A DNA stretch of 64,000 nt from Phytopythium helicoides (taxonomy: Eukaryota; Oomycota; Peronosporomycetes; Pythiales; Pythiaceae): the NCBI GenBank assembly GCA_024867545.1, contig JANFNE010000011.1, positions 1,240,001 through 1,304,000 of the forward strand, written 5' to 3'. A program made the translations under genes and the position numbers. The first letter of the stretch is position 1, and the number at the start of each line of letters is the position of its first letter. A model generated the notes under the pieces. That model ran no database searches. It had not been told where the DNA came from and saw only the letters and a list, made by a program, of their open reading frames with translations. Positions 44,111-56,508 of the stretch are shown here, piece by piece.

Positions 44111-44174
44111 GGCGGCGGCTCGGATCTTGGGCAAAAGGTGGAATAATCGGATTTTTTCCGCCGGAAACACCTTT
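44111..44174. promoter_or_regulatory. 64-bp bidirectional promoter between HIT and CEP19 genes
   Basis: Only 64 bp separate the two divergent ATGs. It includes TTTTTTCCGCCGG (around 44152-44164), which resembles an E2F-like TTTCCGCC variant. 5' untranslated regions must be very short or overlap. Confidence 0.4.
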
Positions 44175-44768
44175 ATGGCAAGCGACACCATTGGGGTCCA
44201 GCCCAGGCGGCTGGCGCTGCGCTTCCGCCCGCCAGCCATCATCGTCGAGTACGAGCGCGCGCCAGGCCGCCAGCTCTTCCTGCATGAGGTCGACCTGTCG
44301 GCGAGCCTGGCGCGGGGCCCGCGGGTGCGCGAGGGCCGCGGCTTCCAGGCGAAATGGCGCGGTTTTGACGGGGAAATGCGCGAGCACAGGACGTCCGGAG
44401 CGTCGTAGACGAGATCGCAGAGGCCCACGCGGCGGTGCTGAACCGCAGCAAGGTGTCTGCGCGGCAGGTTGGCTCTTTGGCTAGAAGGTTGCGAGCTCCG
44501 TGGTGCGAGTGCTGACGCTAGACTGCAGCTGGAGCGGCTCGTGGTGAAGCTGATGGAGCAAAGCAGCCCAGCAGCAGCAACCACGGCGCCGCAGCTGCCT
44601 CAGGCGGACTACAACCGCGTGTCGGAGGCGCAGCTGAAGCAGGTCAAGCAAAAGATGGACGTGGTGTTCGAGCGCAACATCGTGCGGCCGGGGGAGCAGG
44701 GCTTCCAGTACGACAAGCGCGTGGCGTTCCAGCCGGCGCAGGAGGCGTCCGACTGGGACGACGAGTGA
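44175..44768 (+). CDS. CEP19: CEP19-like centrosomal/ciliary protein (3 exons)
   Basis: Exons 44175-44324, 44390-44467 and 44529-44768 with introns of 65 and 61 nt; 155 residues, close to the animal protein (about 165). Family marks: LALRFRPPAIIVEYE near the N-terminus, where animal CEP19 has IRFQPPAIILIYE; SARQLERLVVKL in the middle (QLEKLF in animals); and LKQVKQKMDVVFERN followed by FQYDKRVAFQP and a C-terminal SDWDDE. In animals CEP19 is recruited to the basal body and helps start intraflagellar transport through RABL2. Its presence suggests an organism with flagellate zoospores. No other intraflagellar gene was identified nearby. It converges with the LLPH-type gene (100 bp). Confidence 0.85.
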
Positions 44769-44868
44769 GCGCCTCGAGCTGCCAATGCACATTTATTACG
44801 ATATCAAATAACCCCGCGGTCTAGAGTACGTACGCAGGCCGAGCGCGCCGGCCGGGGCTGCGCGGCGC

Positions 44869-45325
44869 CTACACGCCCTTCTTGCGCAGCGTGTGGAAGT
44901 GCACGAACTTCTTCTTCCGCCGCTTGTTGGCCAGCTTCTTGTCGGCCTTCTTCTTCTCCTTGGCCGCCTGCTTGCTCGCGGCCTCGGCCTGCTCGTTCAG
45001 CAGCTCGGCTTCTGCGTCGGCCAGCGAGCCCGCGGCCGCGTCCTCCTCCATGCTGGCGTCCACGGCCGCCACGGGCGTCGCGGCCGAGCCCATGAGCTTC
45101 TTGAGCGCAAACACGGACTTTCCGCCGCCTGCACCACGTCATCAGCACCTCCACCATACTCACAACTCCCACGAACGCAGACACGGACGCACCCTGGGCC
45201 TCGAGCGCCTTCTTGAGGTTCTCCTGGATCTTGGCCTCCTGCTCCTGCTGGTGCGGCACGCCGATGCGCTTGCGCAGCTCCGTGCGGAACTTGCGCTTGA
45301 TCTTGGAGCGCAGACTCTTGGCCAT
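44869..45325 (-). CDS. LLPH/DUF2423-type small basic nucleolar protein (2 exons)
   Basis: Minus-strand exons 45325-45193 and 45128-44869, with a 64-nt GTGCGT...TGCAG intron; 130 residues. The N-terminus MAKSLRSKIKRKFRTELRKR is the hallmark of the LLP homologue/DUF2423 family, which animals and fungi carry as small nucleolar or ribosome-associated proteins. The C-terminus is very basic (KKKADKKLANKRRKKKF) and probably serves as a nuclear/nucleolar signal. The central part is Ala/Glu-rich. The molecular role is not established. It is divergently transcribed from the BCKDHA gene across 306 bp. Confidence 0.85.
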
Positions 45326-45631
45326 GGCGACGTCGAGCAGCTGGCTGCACGCGCTGGAGACTGCGAGCGGGCGACTGCGCCTGCTGCCTGCCGATTGCCG
45401 CGCCGCTCGCCTCGCACATGACCAGTCAAAGCGCATCTCGCGCGGATTGGTCCAAATCGTGTACATTTACGTGATTGGATATAAATACCTAAATTTCCAC
45501 CAATCCTGTCGCTCGTCAAATCAGCCTCGTTGACGTTGAAGGCCCGCATGCGACCGGCCGCCAGTCGGCAAGTTCAAGCCAAAGGGAAACCTGCCAGAAA
45601 GGCCGCGCGCCACTCGCCCCCGCGCCTCACC
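45326..45631. promoter_or_regulatory. Divergent promoter, LLPH-type gene and BCKDHA
   Basis: 306 bp between two divergent ATGs. It contains two CCAAT-type motifs on the plus strand as ATTGG (in GGATTGGTCC at about 45446-45455 and in GTGATTGGATATAAATACC at about 45471-45489), the second directly next to a TATA-like sequence. Confidence 0.4.
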
Positions 45632-47482
45632 ATGCTCGCCGCCGCCGCTCTGCGCCGCGTGACCGGCCGCCGCTTCGTGTCGGGAGCGCGCGCGCGCTCG
45701 ACGCTCGGTTCGTGGCGCGTTTTGGCGGTCTTCCGGGCGAAAACGGACGAGAAATGACCATTTTACGGCGGGATTAGGACACTTCCCCGGCACCGAGATG
45801 CCGCTCGTGTCGACGCTGCAGGTGCACGACCCGCTGGACAAGTCGCCCATGTCCTGCTTCCGCAGTGAGTTCTGGCTCGTGCAGTAGTCGCAGGCGGTTT
45901 GGAGACTGAAGATTGGTCGCTGTTAGTCCTCGATGAGCAGGGCAAGTTGGTGGAAGGCGCCACAGACCCCGAGCTCGGACAAGATCTGTGCACTGAAATC
46001 TACACGGGCATGCTGCGCTTGAATGTGAGAGTGAAGGCTAAGGGCGGGAAAGTGTTAGTGGACTGGTTCTGATCGCTGCTGTGTTTCCAGGCGATGGACA
46101 ACATCTTCTACGACGCCCAACGACAGGTACACTTGCCTTTGCAAGCGTAGTTTGTGCCTTGGGCTAACTGAAGCTCGACTGTAGGGCCGAATTTCCTTCT
46201 ACATGACGTCGTATGGAGAGGAAGCGATCGCTTTCGGCAGCGCATCCGCAATTCGTTTTGGTGCGTTACCTACTGGTAGCATCAGGAATATGTCGTTCAG
46301 TAATCTGAAGCCTATGTGCTATGTATGATCCAGGCGACATGGTGTTCGCACAGTATCGCGAACCTGGCGTGTTGATGTGGCGCGGATTCACCTTGGAGAA
46401 CTTTGCAGACCAGGTACTGCCATTTCTCATGTCGGCGATGTGAATCATCAAAGTTAGATATCCTCACGTCTAGGATGCTGCAGTGCTTTAGCAACCGCGA
46501 CGGCCACGGCAAAGGCCGTCAGATGCCTGTACACTACGGTTCCCGTCGGTTCAACCATCACACCATCTCTTCTCCTCTCGCCACGCAACTTCCGCAGGTA
46601 ACGATATTATTCAACTGTTCATCAACTACTTCTCTATGCCTAATTTAAATTCGCTGCATCAGGCTGTCGGTGCTGCCTATGGATTCAAGCTTGCAAACGA
46701 AGACCGTATTTCGGTTTGCTACTTTGGTGAGGGAGCCGCAAGCGAAGGCGATTTCCATGCCGCACTGAACTTTGCGTCAACGAAGGAAGTGCCCATCCTC
46801 TTCTTTTGTCGCAACAACGGTTTTGCGATTAGTACACCGACAATGGATCAGTTCCGAGGAGATGGCATCGCGTCGCGTGGTGCTGGCTACGGCATTCCTG
46901 TGATGCGTGTCGATGGTAACGACTTCCTCGCCGTGCACGTTGCAACTCGTGAAGCGCGAAAATTCATCATGGAGCATAAGCGTCCCATGTTGATCGAGGC
47001 AATGTCATACCGCCAAGGTCATCACTCAACCTCGGACGACTCTACTCGCTACCGCGAAGTTGCAGAAATCAAGCACTGGAAGGAGAGCTTCGACCCAATC
47101 GATCGAACGAAACTGTACCTTCAGGTAAGTCTGGTGTATTGTAGTATCTGTCAACAATGTATTTACCTGGTGCCTGGATTACAGAGTCGAGGATGGATTT
47201 CTGACGAACAAGACCAGCACATTCGCGACAATGAGCGAACTAATGTACTCGCTGCGCTGCAAAAAGCTGAGACGAAGGGACCACCTCCGCTCACGACGCT
47301 TTTCGAAGATGTCTATGACGTGAAGACTCCCCATCTATTGGTAGGTTGACGTATTGATTCGATGGAGAGGCGTACATCGTTGCTCATTGTTTACAATTTT
47401 TTTGTGGTCTCTGTAGGAGCAAGAGCGTGAAATGATGGAGCACGTTGCAAAATACCCAGACTACTACGCCGAGGAGAACTAG
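45632..47482 (+). CDS. BCKDHA: Branched-chain 2-oxoacid dehydrogenase E1 component, alpha subunit (10 exons)
   Basis: Exons 45632-45707, 45778-45864, 45927-46024, 46091-46126, 46185-46260, 46334-46413, 46484-46597, 46663-47124, 47185-47340 and 47417-47482; every join closes in frame to give 416 residues. The first exon is Ala/Arg-rich without acids ([15 protein letters not shown]), as expected for a mitochondrial presequence. Family blocks: [52 protein letters not shown], the thiamine diphosphate motif [18 protein letters not shown]...NNGFAIST, and the phosphorylation loop [15 protein letters not shown]. The enzyme decarboxylates the 2-oxo acids from Val, Leu and Ile in the mitochondrion, together with E1 beta, E2 and E3. 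It is the most intron-rich gene of the window. Confidence 0.96.
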
Positions 47483-47550
47483 AATGGATGCCACAGCTCG
47501 TATACGCTAGGGCTATACTAACTAGCTGGTAAGCTTTTGCTACAACAGAC

Positions 47551-50463
47551 TCACTCGACGGTCATTGTAATACAGCCACTTGCTTCATGTACAATCTGCG
47601 GTGCTTGGCCAAGAATGTAGCCAGAAGCGCCTAGTGTATCCTTGACATCGAGCAGCAGTGATCGTAAACCAATCTCCGGTAATCCATCGTCATCTGATCC
47701 GCTCGGTCCTGGCATCACGACGAAGAAAACCTTTTCTCCACGCTCACAAATCGCATCGACGGCTTCTTTGACAAGTCGATCCTTGAACGCATCATCACTG
47801 AACAGCTCACGACAGTCGCTTAACCGTATTTGATGTATCTTCTTCGAATGATCCACTGAAGGATCCGAGCGATTTACGCTTACAGCAATCTTGTTGCTCT
47901 TTCCTTCAGCTAAGGGAGTGCAGTCGTTAGCTTGGTCGTCAAGTACTTGACGGAGCTCATCGGCAACAGAGAACTTGTTATATGGCTGCTTGGTCCGCTC
48001 CTGTTTGGTGTCGAAAGAGAGAGATTTAGGCGCAGCGCTCTGCCAAATTGCATCGACTCGGCGCTGCTGGTCCGAGGGACTGAATATGCGAGCATACACA
48101 TCTCCTACTGGGTCTTTTTTGGGTGGGTCGGCTACATCCTTCTGTGTTTCAGCGGTTGTAGTGGGAAGGTCGAGGAACTTGTCCATCTCTGCTAGCTGAT
48201 CAACATAATGGTACGTTTCAGACGCTTTAGAGTTGTAGCTGTTACAATAGGTATGCTGATTTTCTTCAGCATGAGGTAGCAGAGCAGGAGCGGACACGCT
48301 TGGGTAGATTAAACCTGAACTGCTCCCATAGCTGACACCATTATCGATCGATAATTCACTAGCTGATGGCAGCGTCGGCAAAAGGCGAGGCTTTGCAGAT
48401 TGCAACTTGCCTGTGCTTGCTGTCTGCCTTGTCAGTTTTGGCATCGATGACCGCTTGCGACGACTCAACGCAGATTCCGTGTTAGAGTCGCCAGAAAGAG
48501 TCTGGTCCAATTGCTCTCGAAGCTGATAGTAGTGCCGAATGCAAGAGCTGCACAGTGACTGAGGCTCATACAGCTGTCGAGTTTCCTTCCTCGGCAATTC
48601 ATGTTGCAAGTGATATGCTAGTGACGTTGAGAAGTTTTCAAAGCCACCAACGAGGCTTACGTTTCGTCGGCAATAATAATCGTCGACAAATTCACAGCTA
48701 CGCAAGACTTTTAAGCTTAAATATCCGCATGGTTCAATCGCACTGTCTTCTTTTGGAAGGGTCAATATATCGCTCGACGATTCGTCTTGGGTAATTGTGC
48801 AGTAGCGACCAGCACACCGCCATTTGCGATACTTTTGCGCGGAGTTGCTAAGTCTTTCCGGAGCCGATTTTGTTCGTCGAGACCCTGGGTCATCACGGTG
48901 CCGAGGTGGTCCTTCTTGCTGTCGGATTTCAAATGCTTTGACTTGCACTATCCACCATCCACCGTCACTACTCTGAATCATGTCGACTACAATCTCCTTG
49001 AAGGACGTCTTGAGAATACGCTCCAACTCTAGTGCGAAAGCGGTTGTGAGAAGGCGCGGTTCAGTCCACGATTGCGAGCTAGTGCACTTGACAATCTGGC
49101 AGATGTCTGATTGTTCGTCCACAGTAATCGCAATCGCTGGTTCGTTTGCGTTTGAGCTGGTTAGAGTCTCCCCGCCGCCTGACAAGATCCAGACTGTCGA
49201 AGAGTTCTTCTCTTTCTTACGAAATGAGGAGCGAGCAATCCATGCGCTCCTCTCAGCCGCAAATGTTTTATTATTTGTACCAGTATGAAGGCTGCTTCGG
49301 CTTGGGATGTACGGTTGAATCGCTTCTACGTCATCAGGCTGGATACCATTGCTGTCTTCAGCGTTGTTGTCTATGGAATTGGAATTGTCACCTACAGGAT
49401 GCTTGAAACCCCGACTATCGCGACCTATGGACTCGTTACACAGTTTATCCACTGCTTTTTCAATTTCTTCGATCGACCGAAGCAAGCATATTGTGGTACC
49501 ATTTGCGCTGAAGGCTTCGTTCAGACTTGGAAGCGACTTTCTTTTATAAACAGCTCGAATGCCGCCGCCAAAGACACCGCCACTTGACATAGATACCCAG
49601 GAAGACAGCAGTGTACGCACCACCTCTCGACGACTATCGCTAGGTAAAGCATCGCTACCACTCTGGTTGGGCTGTGATGACAGCATGTATATGCGAATGT
49701 GGAGAATCCATGCACTAGCTGGCACGGCCTTTGAGGAATATTTTCCTGATGGTAAAGAATTTGTTGACGAAGAATTTGCTCTTAGCTCTGAATTAGCGAC
49801 GCTTTCCTCATCGTCGTCGTGCGTATGGCGAGAAGTAAGCAGGGCCATAAACCATATACGTTGACTGGATTGTGGTCGCCGATTTGCACGTGGTCGAAGC
49901 CGAAGGAGAGTCGGAACGATACGAACAGGGAAATCCAGCAGTTCGTATTCACGAACTTTAGTATTTCCACTTGTGGGTATCAAATTTTGCTTGGATGAAG
50001 TGCTAGCTAGTCGCCCGATATTCCCTGCTACGACAGCGTCAGTAAGGCGAACGAAGAACCCTAAGCCAGGCGACATGTCTGGAGTATACGAATTGTTAAG
50101 TGCGGAGTAGCTTGCTTGGTCCACAAGTGCTTGGTGCCTCCTTTGTGCCGATGCTTGCTTCTCAATAGCACCGGCAATCGGCGGAAGCCTACTCGAATAC
50201 TGCCTGCACAAATCGTTACTTGCATCGACGGCCTCTGCAACGATGGAGCGCTTCTGAGCACTTGTGGTTGTTGACTGGTGCGCGTGCTCGATTTGTGCGC
50301 TGCGTTCTGCTCGCGAAAGGTGGCGGCGTCGAGGCTGCAGCTCGGCGAGTACCTTCTCAGGTGCGTCGTCGCCTTCTAGTTGCGTTAGCCACGCTGCGAA
50401 TGCATCCTTGACGCCGCTAGGAGCATTTCCAGCAGTCAATACGGGCTTTCGAGCTCCTGGCAT
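47551..50463 (-). CDS. Protein of unknown function, 970 residues
   Basis: Single-exon gene starting at the ATG at 50463; the open frame extends to 50487 but only with a GTG. I do not recognise the family. Visible features: a coiled-coil-like, Gln/Arg-rich N-terminal part (about residues 45-115), an FFVRLTDAVVAGNIGRL segment that may begin a C2- or jelly-roll-like fold (LDFPVRIVPTLLRLRP, ILHIRIYML), a Cys pair in LCSSCIRHYYQLREQL (about 620), and a compact C-terminal domain (KVFFVVMPGPSG...GYILGQAPQIVHEASG). Most of the rest is Ser/Asn-rich and probably disordered. No membrane segment or signal peptide. Convergent with BCKDHA (68 bp) and 134 bp downstream of the HAD gene. Confidence 0.65.
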   Translation of the reverse strand: MPGARKPVLTAGNAPSGVKDAFAAWLTQLEGDDAPEKVLAELQPRRRHLSRAERSAQIEHAHQSTTTSAQKRSIVAEAVDASNDLCRQYSSRLPPIAGAIEKQASAQRRHQALVDQASYSALNNSYTPDMSPGLGFFVRLTDAVVAGNIGRLASTSSKQNLIPTSGNTKVREYELLDFPVRIVPTLLRLRPRANRRPQSSQRIWFMALLTSRHTHDDDEESVANSELRANSSSTNSLPSGKYSSKAVPASAWILHIRIYMLSSQPNQSGSDALPSDSRREVVRTLLSSWVSMSSGGVFGGGIRAVYKRKSLPSLNEAFSANGTTICLLRSIEEIEKAVDKLCNESIGRDSRGFKHPVGDNSNSIDNNAEDSNGIQPDDVEAIQPYIPSRSSLHTGTNNKTFAAERSAWIARSSFRKKEKNSSTVWILSGGGETLTSSNANEPAIAITVDEQSDICQIVKCTSSQSWTEPRLLTTAFALELERILKTSFKEIVVDMIQSSDGGWWIVQVKAFEIRQQEGPPRHRDDPGSRRTKSAPERLSNSAQKYRKWRCAGRYCTITQDESSSDILTLPKEDSAIEPCGYLSLKVLRSCEFVDDYYCRRNVSLVGGFENFSTSLAYHLQHELPRKETRQLYEPQSLCSSCIRHYYQLREQLDQTLSGDSNTESALSRRKRSSMPKLTRQTASTGKLQSAKPRLLPTLPSASELSIDNGVSYGSSSGLIYPSVSAPALLPHAEENQHTYCNSYNSKASETYHYVDQLAEMDKFLDLPTTTAETQKDVADPPKKDPVGDVYARIFSPSDQQRRVDAIWQSAAPKSLSFDTKQERTKQPYNKFSVADELRQVLDDQANDCTPLAEGKSNKIAVSVNRSDPSVDHSKKIHQIRLSDCRELFSDDAFKDRLVKEAVDAICERGEKVFFVVMPGPSGSDDDGLPEIGLRSLLLDVKDTLGASGYILGQAPQIVHEASGCITMTVE

Positions 50464-50597
50464 TTCCAATGCGGCCACTTTGAGCACTGCTGATAGCGAC
50501 CTCTATTTTTACGAGTTGCCTCGCATGCAATGCGAAGTCGTTGCTGCAAACTCTATCCGGTTTGTATTCACATGAGCTCGACATCTTGCTCTCCTGC

Positions 50598-51323
50598 TCA
50601 CAGCTGCCAGTCGTACTTGTCGAGGTCAAAGAGCGACAGTGACTCGAGCATCTCATTGGCGTGCGCAAAGAGCTTCTCGCGATCGCTGGCCTCGGTGTGG
50701 ATGCGTACATCGGGAAGAGCGACCGTGTACATACCGGCAGCGTTTCCCGCTGTCACACCGTTCACCGAGTCCTCGAACACAACGCATTGCGGGAGCTGCT
50801 CGGCGTCCTCATCGAGCTTGAACAGCCGGCGCGCCGCCGCCTGGAAGATGTAAGGAGCGGGCTTGCCCTGCTTGACCGCCTTGTCGTCGCCGCACACGAT
50901 GACGTCAAAGTACGAGAAGAGCTCTGGGTGGTGTTCCTTCTTGGTGGCGACCACGGACGAGCTCGAGGACGTGGCAAGTGCGATGGGCACGCCAGCAGCC
51001 TTGAGCTTGGCAAGCAGCTCGATACCGCCAGGGATCTCGGGGCAGTCAGCGATGAGCTCGCGCATGCCATCCTCCCACTCCCGGGAGAGCTGCTCGGGCG
51101 ACAGGACGCTCTCGGGGATCTCGGCAAAGCCCAGCACCATGCGCGTCCACTCGGCGGCGGGGCGACCGAGGATAGCCTTCTGGTTGGCACTCGTGAACTC
51201 CTTGCCAAAGCGGCCGACCAGCCGGTTGATGACGATCTTGCTGATGCCCTCCGTGTCCAGCAGCGTGCCGTCCAGGTCGAAGATGGCTCCGTGCAGGCGC
51301 TCTCGGGGCGTGGTGGAAGCCAT
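50598..51323 (-). CDS. HAD-family phosphatase (pseudouridine-5'-phosphatase / sugar-phosphatase type)
   Basis: Single exon, 241 residues from the ATG at 51323 (MASTTPRERLHGAIFDL). HAD motif I is FDLDGTLLDTEG with both Asp residues, motif II is the Thr/Ser in ALATSSSSSVVAT, motif III is the Lys in KQGKPAPYIF, and motif IV is VVFEDSVNG. The small helical cap (about residues 25-90) is of the C1 type. The best match by pattern is the PUDP/HDHD1 and plant FHY/GPP group, cytosolic phosphatases acting on pseudouridine 5'-phosphate, FMN or glycerol 3-phosphate; substrate cannot be told from sequence alone. All catalytic residues are present. Confidence 0.88.
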   Translation of the reverse strand: MASTTPRERLHGAIFDLDGTLLDTEGISKIVINRLVGRFGKEFTSANQKAILGRPAAEWTRMVLGFAEIPESVLSPEQLSREWEDGMRELIADCPEIPGGIELLAKLKAAGVPIALATSSSSSVVATKKEHHPELFSYFDVIVCGDDKAVKQGKPAPYIFQAAARRLFKLDEDAEQLPQCVVFEDSVNGVTAGNAAGMYTVALPDVRIHTEASDREKLFAHANEMLESLSLFDLDKYDWQL

Positions 51324-53415
<2,092 letters not shown>

Positions 53416-54420
53416 ATGGAGCCCCCGCGCGGATCGGATGGCGCCGCCTGCGCGTTCCTCGTGCGCTGCGGTGACGCGCTGGCGCTGGGCCACGCGGCCG
53501 TGGGCTCGGCGCTGCTGCTGATGCACCGGTTCTTCGCCTCGAACCTCGGGTACGCCGCCAGTAGCGCGCGCTTGTCAGCGTCCGAGCCGGAAGTGACGCA
53601 GAGCCGATGCGCGTAGCTCCTCGGTGGACGCCGAGATCATGGCGGCCGCGTGTCTGCTGGTCGTCACCAAGGTGAGCAGCGTCGCGGGTGGCGAGTCGGA
53701 GGCGCTGCTGACGCTGTTGGCTGGATGCGGAGACGTGTGAGAGGCCGCGGATGCTGCGCAGCGTCGCCAACGTGGCGCACGCGCACATGAACAACACGCT
53801 CGAGCCGCTCGGCGCCGGATCGGTGCGTGGGGTGTGGATAGGAAGGAGGCCGAGAGCATCCGGCTGACAACGTGGGAGCGTCGGGTTTGCCCACAGCGCT
53901 ACCGGAACCTCAAGACGTGTCTGCTAAACGCAGAGCAGTCGGTGCTGAGGGTGCTGGCGTTCGACGTCGACGTCGAGCTGCCGTTCCCCTTCCTGCTCGC
54001 GTACGCGCGGCACTACGGGTGAGTGGTGCGGCTTGGCTGTTGGGCTCATGAGACTGGAGATGATAACAATGTGTGAACTCGGGCAGCTTCTCGAGGGAGA
54101 CGGCCGAGTACGCGCTTCGGCTCGCCAGCGACTGCCTGCTTGACCCCAAAGTGCTGTCGCTCCCGGCATCATCAGTAGCGGCAGCTAGCCTACGACTCGC
54201 GTCGTTGGTGCTGGATGACATAGGAAAATCTGCAGGCGACAAGTGGTGGTACGAGTGCGACACCAGGTGGGTCGAGCAAATTGCGGTGCTCTTGGCATTG
54301 GTGAGCTCACATCGTTCATGCTGTTGAAGTGACGACGATATCGAGGCAGTCGCGAGCATCCTCAGCAGCCTTCACACTGCAGAGAACGTCAAGCCACCAG
54401 CGAAACCAATCGATCCATGA
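53416..54420 (+). CDS. Cyclin-Q (FAM58)-like cyclin (6 exons)
   Basis: Exons 53416-53549, 53617-53671, 53733-53822, 53897-54018, 54087-54266 and 54330-54420; the joins close in frame to give 223 residues. The third exon could instead start at 53742. Cyclin-box features: GSALLLMHRFFASNL, VDAEIMAAACLLVVTK, RPRMLRSVANVAHAHMNN followed by EPLGAGSRYRNLKTCLLNAE and SVLRVLAFDVDVELPFPFLL, in the order seen in cyclin Q, and then a second-box region with SSVAAASLRLASLVL and WWYECDTSDDDIEAV. In animals cyclin Q activates CDK10. An L/K/T-type cyclin is a less likely alternative. The intron-rich structure was resolved only from splice signals. It faces RBBP4 and converges with the sorting nexin. Confidence 0.75.
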
Positions 54421-54565
54421 GGCGTTGGAGGAGCCAATATACAACGTATGTATTGAACAATTCGGTTTAGAGCTTGCACGCACACGAGTTCGAGGAGGCG
54501 GAGGACTCATAGTCGAGTGCTTCGCTGCGTCTCCGTCAGACCATTCACACCATTCGAGCAGTCGC

Positions 54566-56128
54566 CTACAGACGCACGTCCGAGTACGACTGCTGCGCCT
54601 TCATGAGGCTCTCCTTGGCGGCGTCTACCCGGGACTTGGTGGGCACCGAGGAGGGCACGACCTTGTTGGACTCGTTGTTGTTGTTCTCGTCGCCGCTGCT
54701 GCTGCCGACCGACGACGCCGAGTCGTAGAAGGACGTCGAGCCAGTGGTGCGGAGCTGCGGCGGCAGCGGCTCGTTAAGCGCCTTGTTGCTGCTGGCGAGG
54801 ACTTCGTCGAGCTCCGTCGTGCAGCGCACCTGGAGCGCCGCGAACTCGAGGAACATCTTGCGCAGCTCGACTGCCTTCTCGCTGCGGAAGCGTGAGATCT
54901 CCTTCATGACGCGCGCGTGCACCGTCTCGAACTCCTCCTTGGCCTCGAGTAGCTCGTTGTCGAGCGGCTCGCCGTTGTTGTTCTCATCCGGCTGGTCGTC
55001 CAGCGGCGTCTTCTCTGACGATTCCTTCGACGGGCGGGCGGCCAGCTGCGCCTGGTAGTGCAGGCGGCGGTCCTCGCGGACGGCGACGGCGCGCTGCACG
55101 GCCTTGACCCAGCGCGCGAGGCTGTCGATGCGCGTGGCGAACTTCTCAAACTCGCCGTCCATCTGCCGTGCGCGCGTGTCGAGCACGGCCAGCAGGGCGC
55201 TGAAGTAGGACGCGGGCATCTCCCCGCGCTCCTCCTCAGCGTCGGCCATGGCGCTCATGCACTCGATGAGGTCGCAGTAGGCGCCGGCCGAGAGCTTGTT
55301 CTGGCGGTGGGCGGCGCGCACCTTGGCCTTGAGCTGCGCCACCTGCGCGTCGAGCTCGGCGAGGTACTGGACGTTGGCGTCGAAGGCGGGGTCCTCGATG
55401 GTGTTGGCTCGCGGCAGCTCGTGTCCCGCGCGCGCGGCGAGCAGGCGGAGCTGGTTGTTCTCGGCGATGCGCTGGCGAGCCTTGCCCCACCAGCTGTTGA
55501 TCATCTGCGTCTGCTGCACGACCGATGCGAAGGACGTGGGCGTGGAGGTGAACGACGAGGAGCGCGAGAGCGCGGCGCCCGGCGACGACGCGAAGGACGC
55601 CTCGGAGGCGGGGCTGTCCGCGTTGCGCGGCGTGGCGAGCGCAGCGGCGCCGCCGGCGTCAGCCTTGAGCGCCGTGAGCTCGACCTGGGAGCACTCTAGG
55701 AAGGAGCGGAAGAACCCCGACTCTCGCAGCTCGTCGTGCGCGACGACCTTGCGCAGGAAGCGCTCGAGCCCCGCGCGGCGCTGCTCCAGGAACTCTGGTC
55801 CCTGCAGGAACCCGACGACCTTGGCGGGCAGCGGCGGGATGATGTAGCCCGCGCAGTGGCGCTTGAGCTGCAGGTGCAGCCACAGAAAGTCCGAGTAGCG
55901 GCGGTCGACGCGCAGCGGCTCGTGCGCCAGGTTGGCCGTCGTGACGGGGAACACGTAGTAGGCGTTGACGCCGTCGCCGACCTTGCCGGCCGCGCCCACC
56001 GTCACCTTGAGGGCCGCGGGCATCGCTGGGACTCGGCGGGGGACTGGCTGGGCGTGCGCGGGAGTCGTCGGATGCGGTTGTGAGCGGCTGGCGGCCAGAG
56101 CGGCGGCCGCTGGCGGTGGCCCATGCAT
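54566..56128 (-). CDS. Sorting nexin with PX and BAR-like domains (SNX1/2 type)
   Basis: Single exon. The frame is open to 56470; I place the start at the ATG at 56128 (520 residues), with an alternative ATG at 56023 (MPAALKVTVG, 485 residues). The PX domain covers about 110 residues from there, with the phosphoinositide-binding RRYSDFLWLHLQL and the proline turn IIPPLPAK. A Ser/Ala-rich linker follows, then a long helical region (RQRIAENNQLRLLAAR... to the C-terminus) with the spacing of a BAR domain. SNX-BAR proteins bind PI3P on endosomes and tubulate membranes, e.g. in retromer sorting. The myotubularin at 17.7 kb would act on the same lipid. The tail is Asn/Ser-rich. Confidence 0.85.
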   Translation of the reverse strand: MHGPPPAAAALAASRSQPHPTTPAHAQPVPRRVPAMPAALKVTVGAAGKVGDGVNAYYVFPVTTANLAHEPLRVDRRYSDFLWLHLQLKRHCAGYIIPPLPAKVVGFLQGPEFLEQRRAGLERFLRKVVAHDELRESGFFRSFLECSQVELTALKADAGGAAALATPRNADSPASEASFASSPGAALSRSSSFTSTPTSFASVVQQTQMINSWWGKARQRIAENNQLRLLAARAGHELPRANTIEDPAFDANVQYLAELDAQVAQLKAKVRAAHRQNKLSAGAYCDLIECMSAMADAEEERGEMPASYFSALLAVLDTRARQMDGEFEKFATRIDSLARWVKAVQRAVAVREDRRLHYQAQLAARPSKESSEKTPLDDQPDENNNGEPLDNELLEAKEEFETVHARVMKEISRFRSEKAVELRKMFLEFAALQVRCTTELDEVLASSNKALNEPLPPQLRTTGSTSFYDSASSVGSSSGDENNNNESNKVVPSSVPTKSRVDAAKESLMKAQQSYSDVRL

Positions 56129-56222
56129 GATCCGCCCCCTCCCAGCTCCGGCCTTCAAGATCCGACTGCGAGAAAGAAACTCTGGCTTGTTTCTACGACG
56201 CCGCGACGCCGCGACCCGCCGC

Positions 56223-56243
56223 GATAGCGTGGCGCACGCTATC
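56223..56243. repeat. Palindrome P1 (9-bp arms)
   Basis: Arms GATAGCGTG and CACGCTATC are exact reverse complements around GCG. It is nearly the same as the element at 56683-56703. Confidence 0.75.
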
Positions 56244-56508
56244 TCCGCCAGTCGATTCGGCTCGCAAGTTTGCAGCATGCGCCCTTCGGAAGGAGGAAGC
56301 GACGCGAGATGCGGCCGCAGGAGGAAGGATCCGTCGGCGCCAGCGGCCTTCCGGTGGGCCTCGCGCCGCTTGGAGCAGGATCTTCCCACCGCCGAGAGCG
56401 ATCCGAGCGCCATGGCGCCGGCCGGAGCGCCGGCCAGCTGGCCAGAGCGGCGCTGAGGCCGCGGCGTCACAGATTGGCGCCGACCCGCACGACGCCGCGA
56501 CGCCGCGT

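Noticed and set aside
54329..54895. 188-codon plus-strand ORF over the cyclin and sorting-nexin 3' ends
   Set aside because: It is out of frame with the cyclin last exon and antisense to the sorting nexin; no domain.
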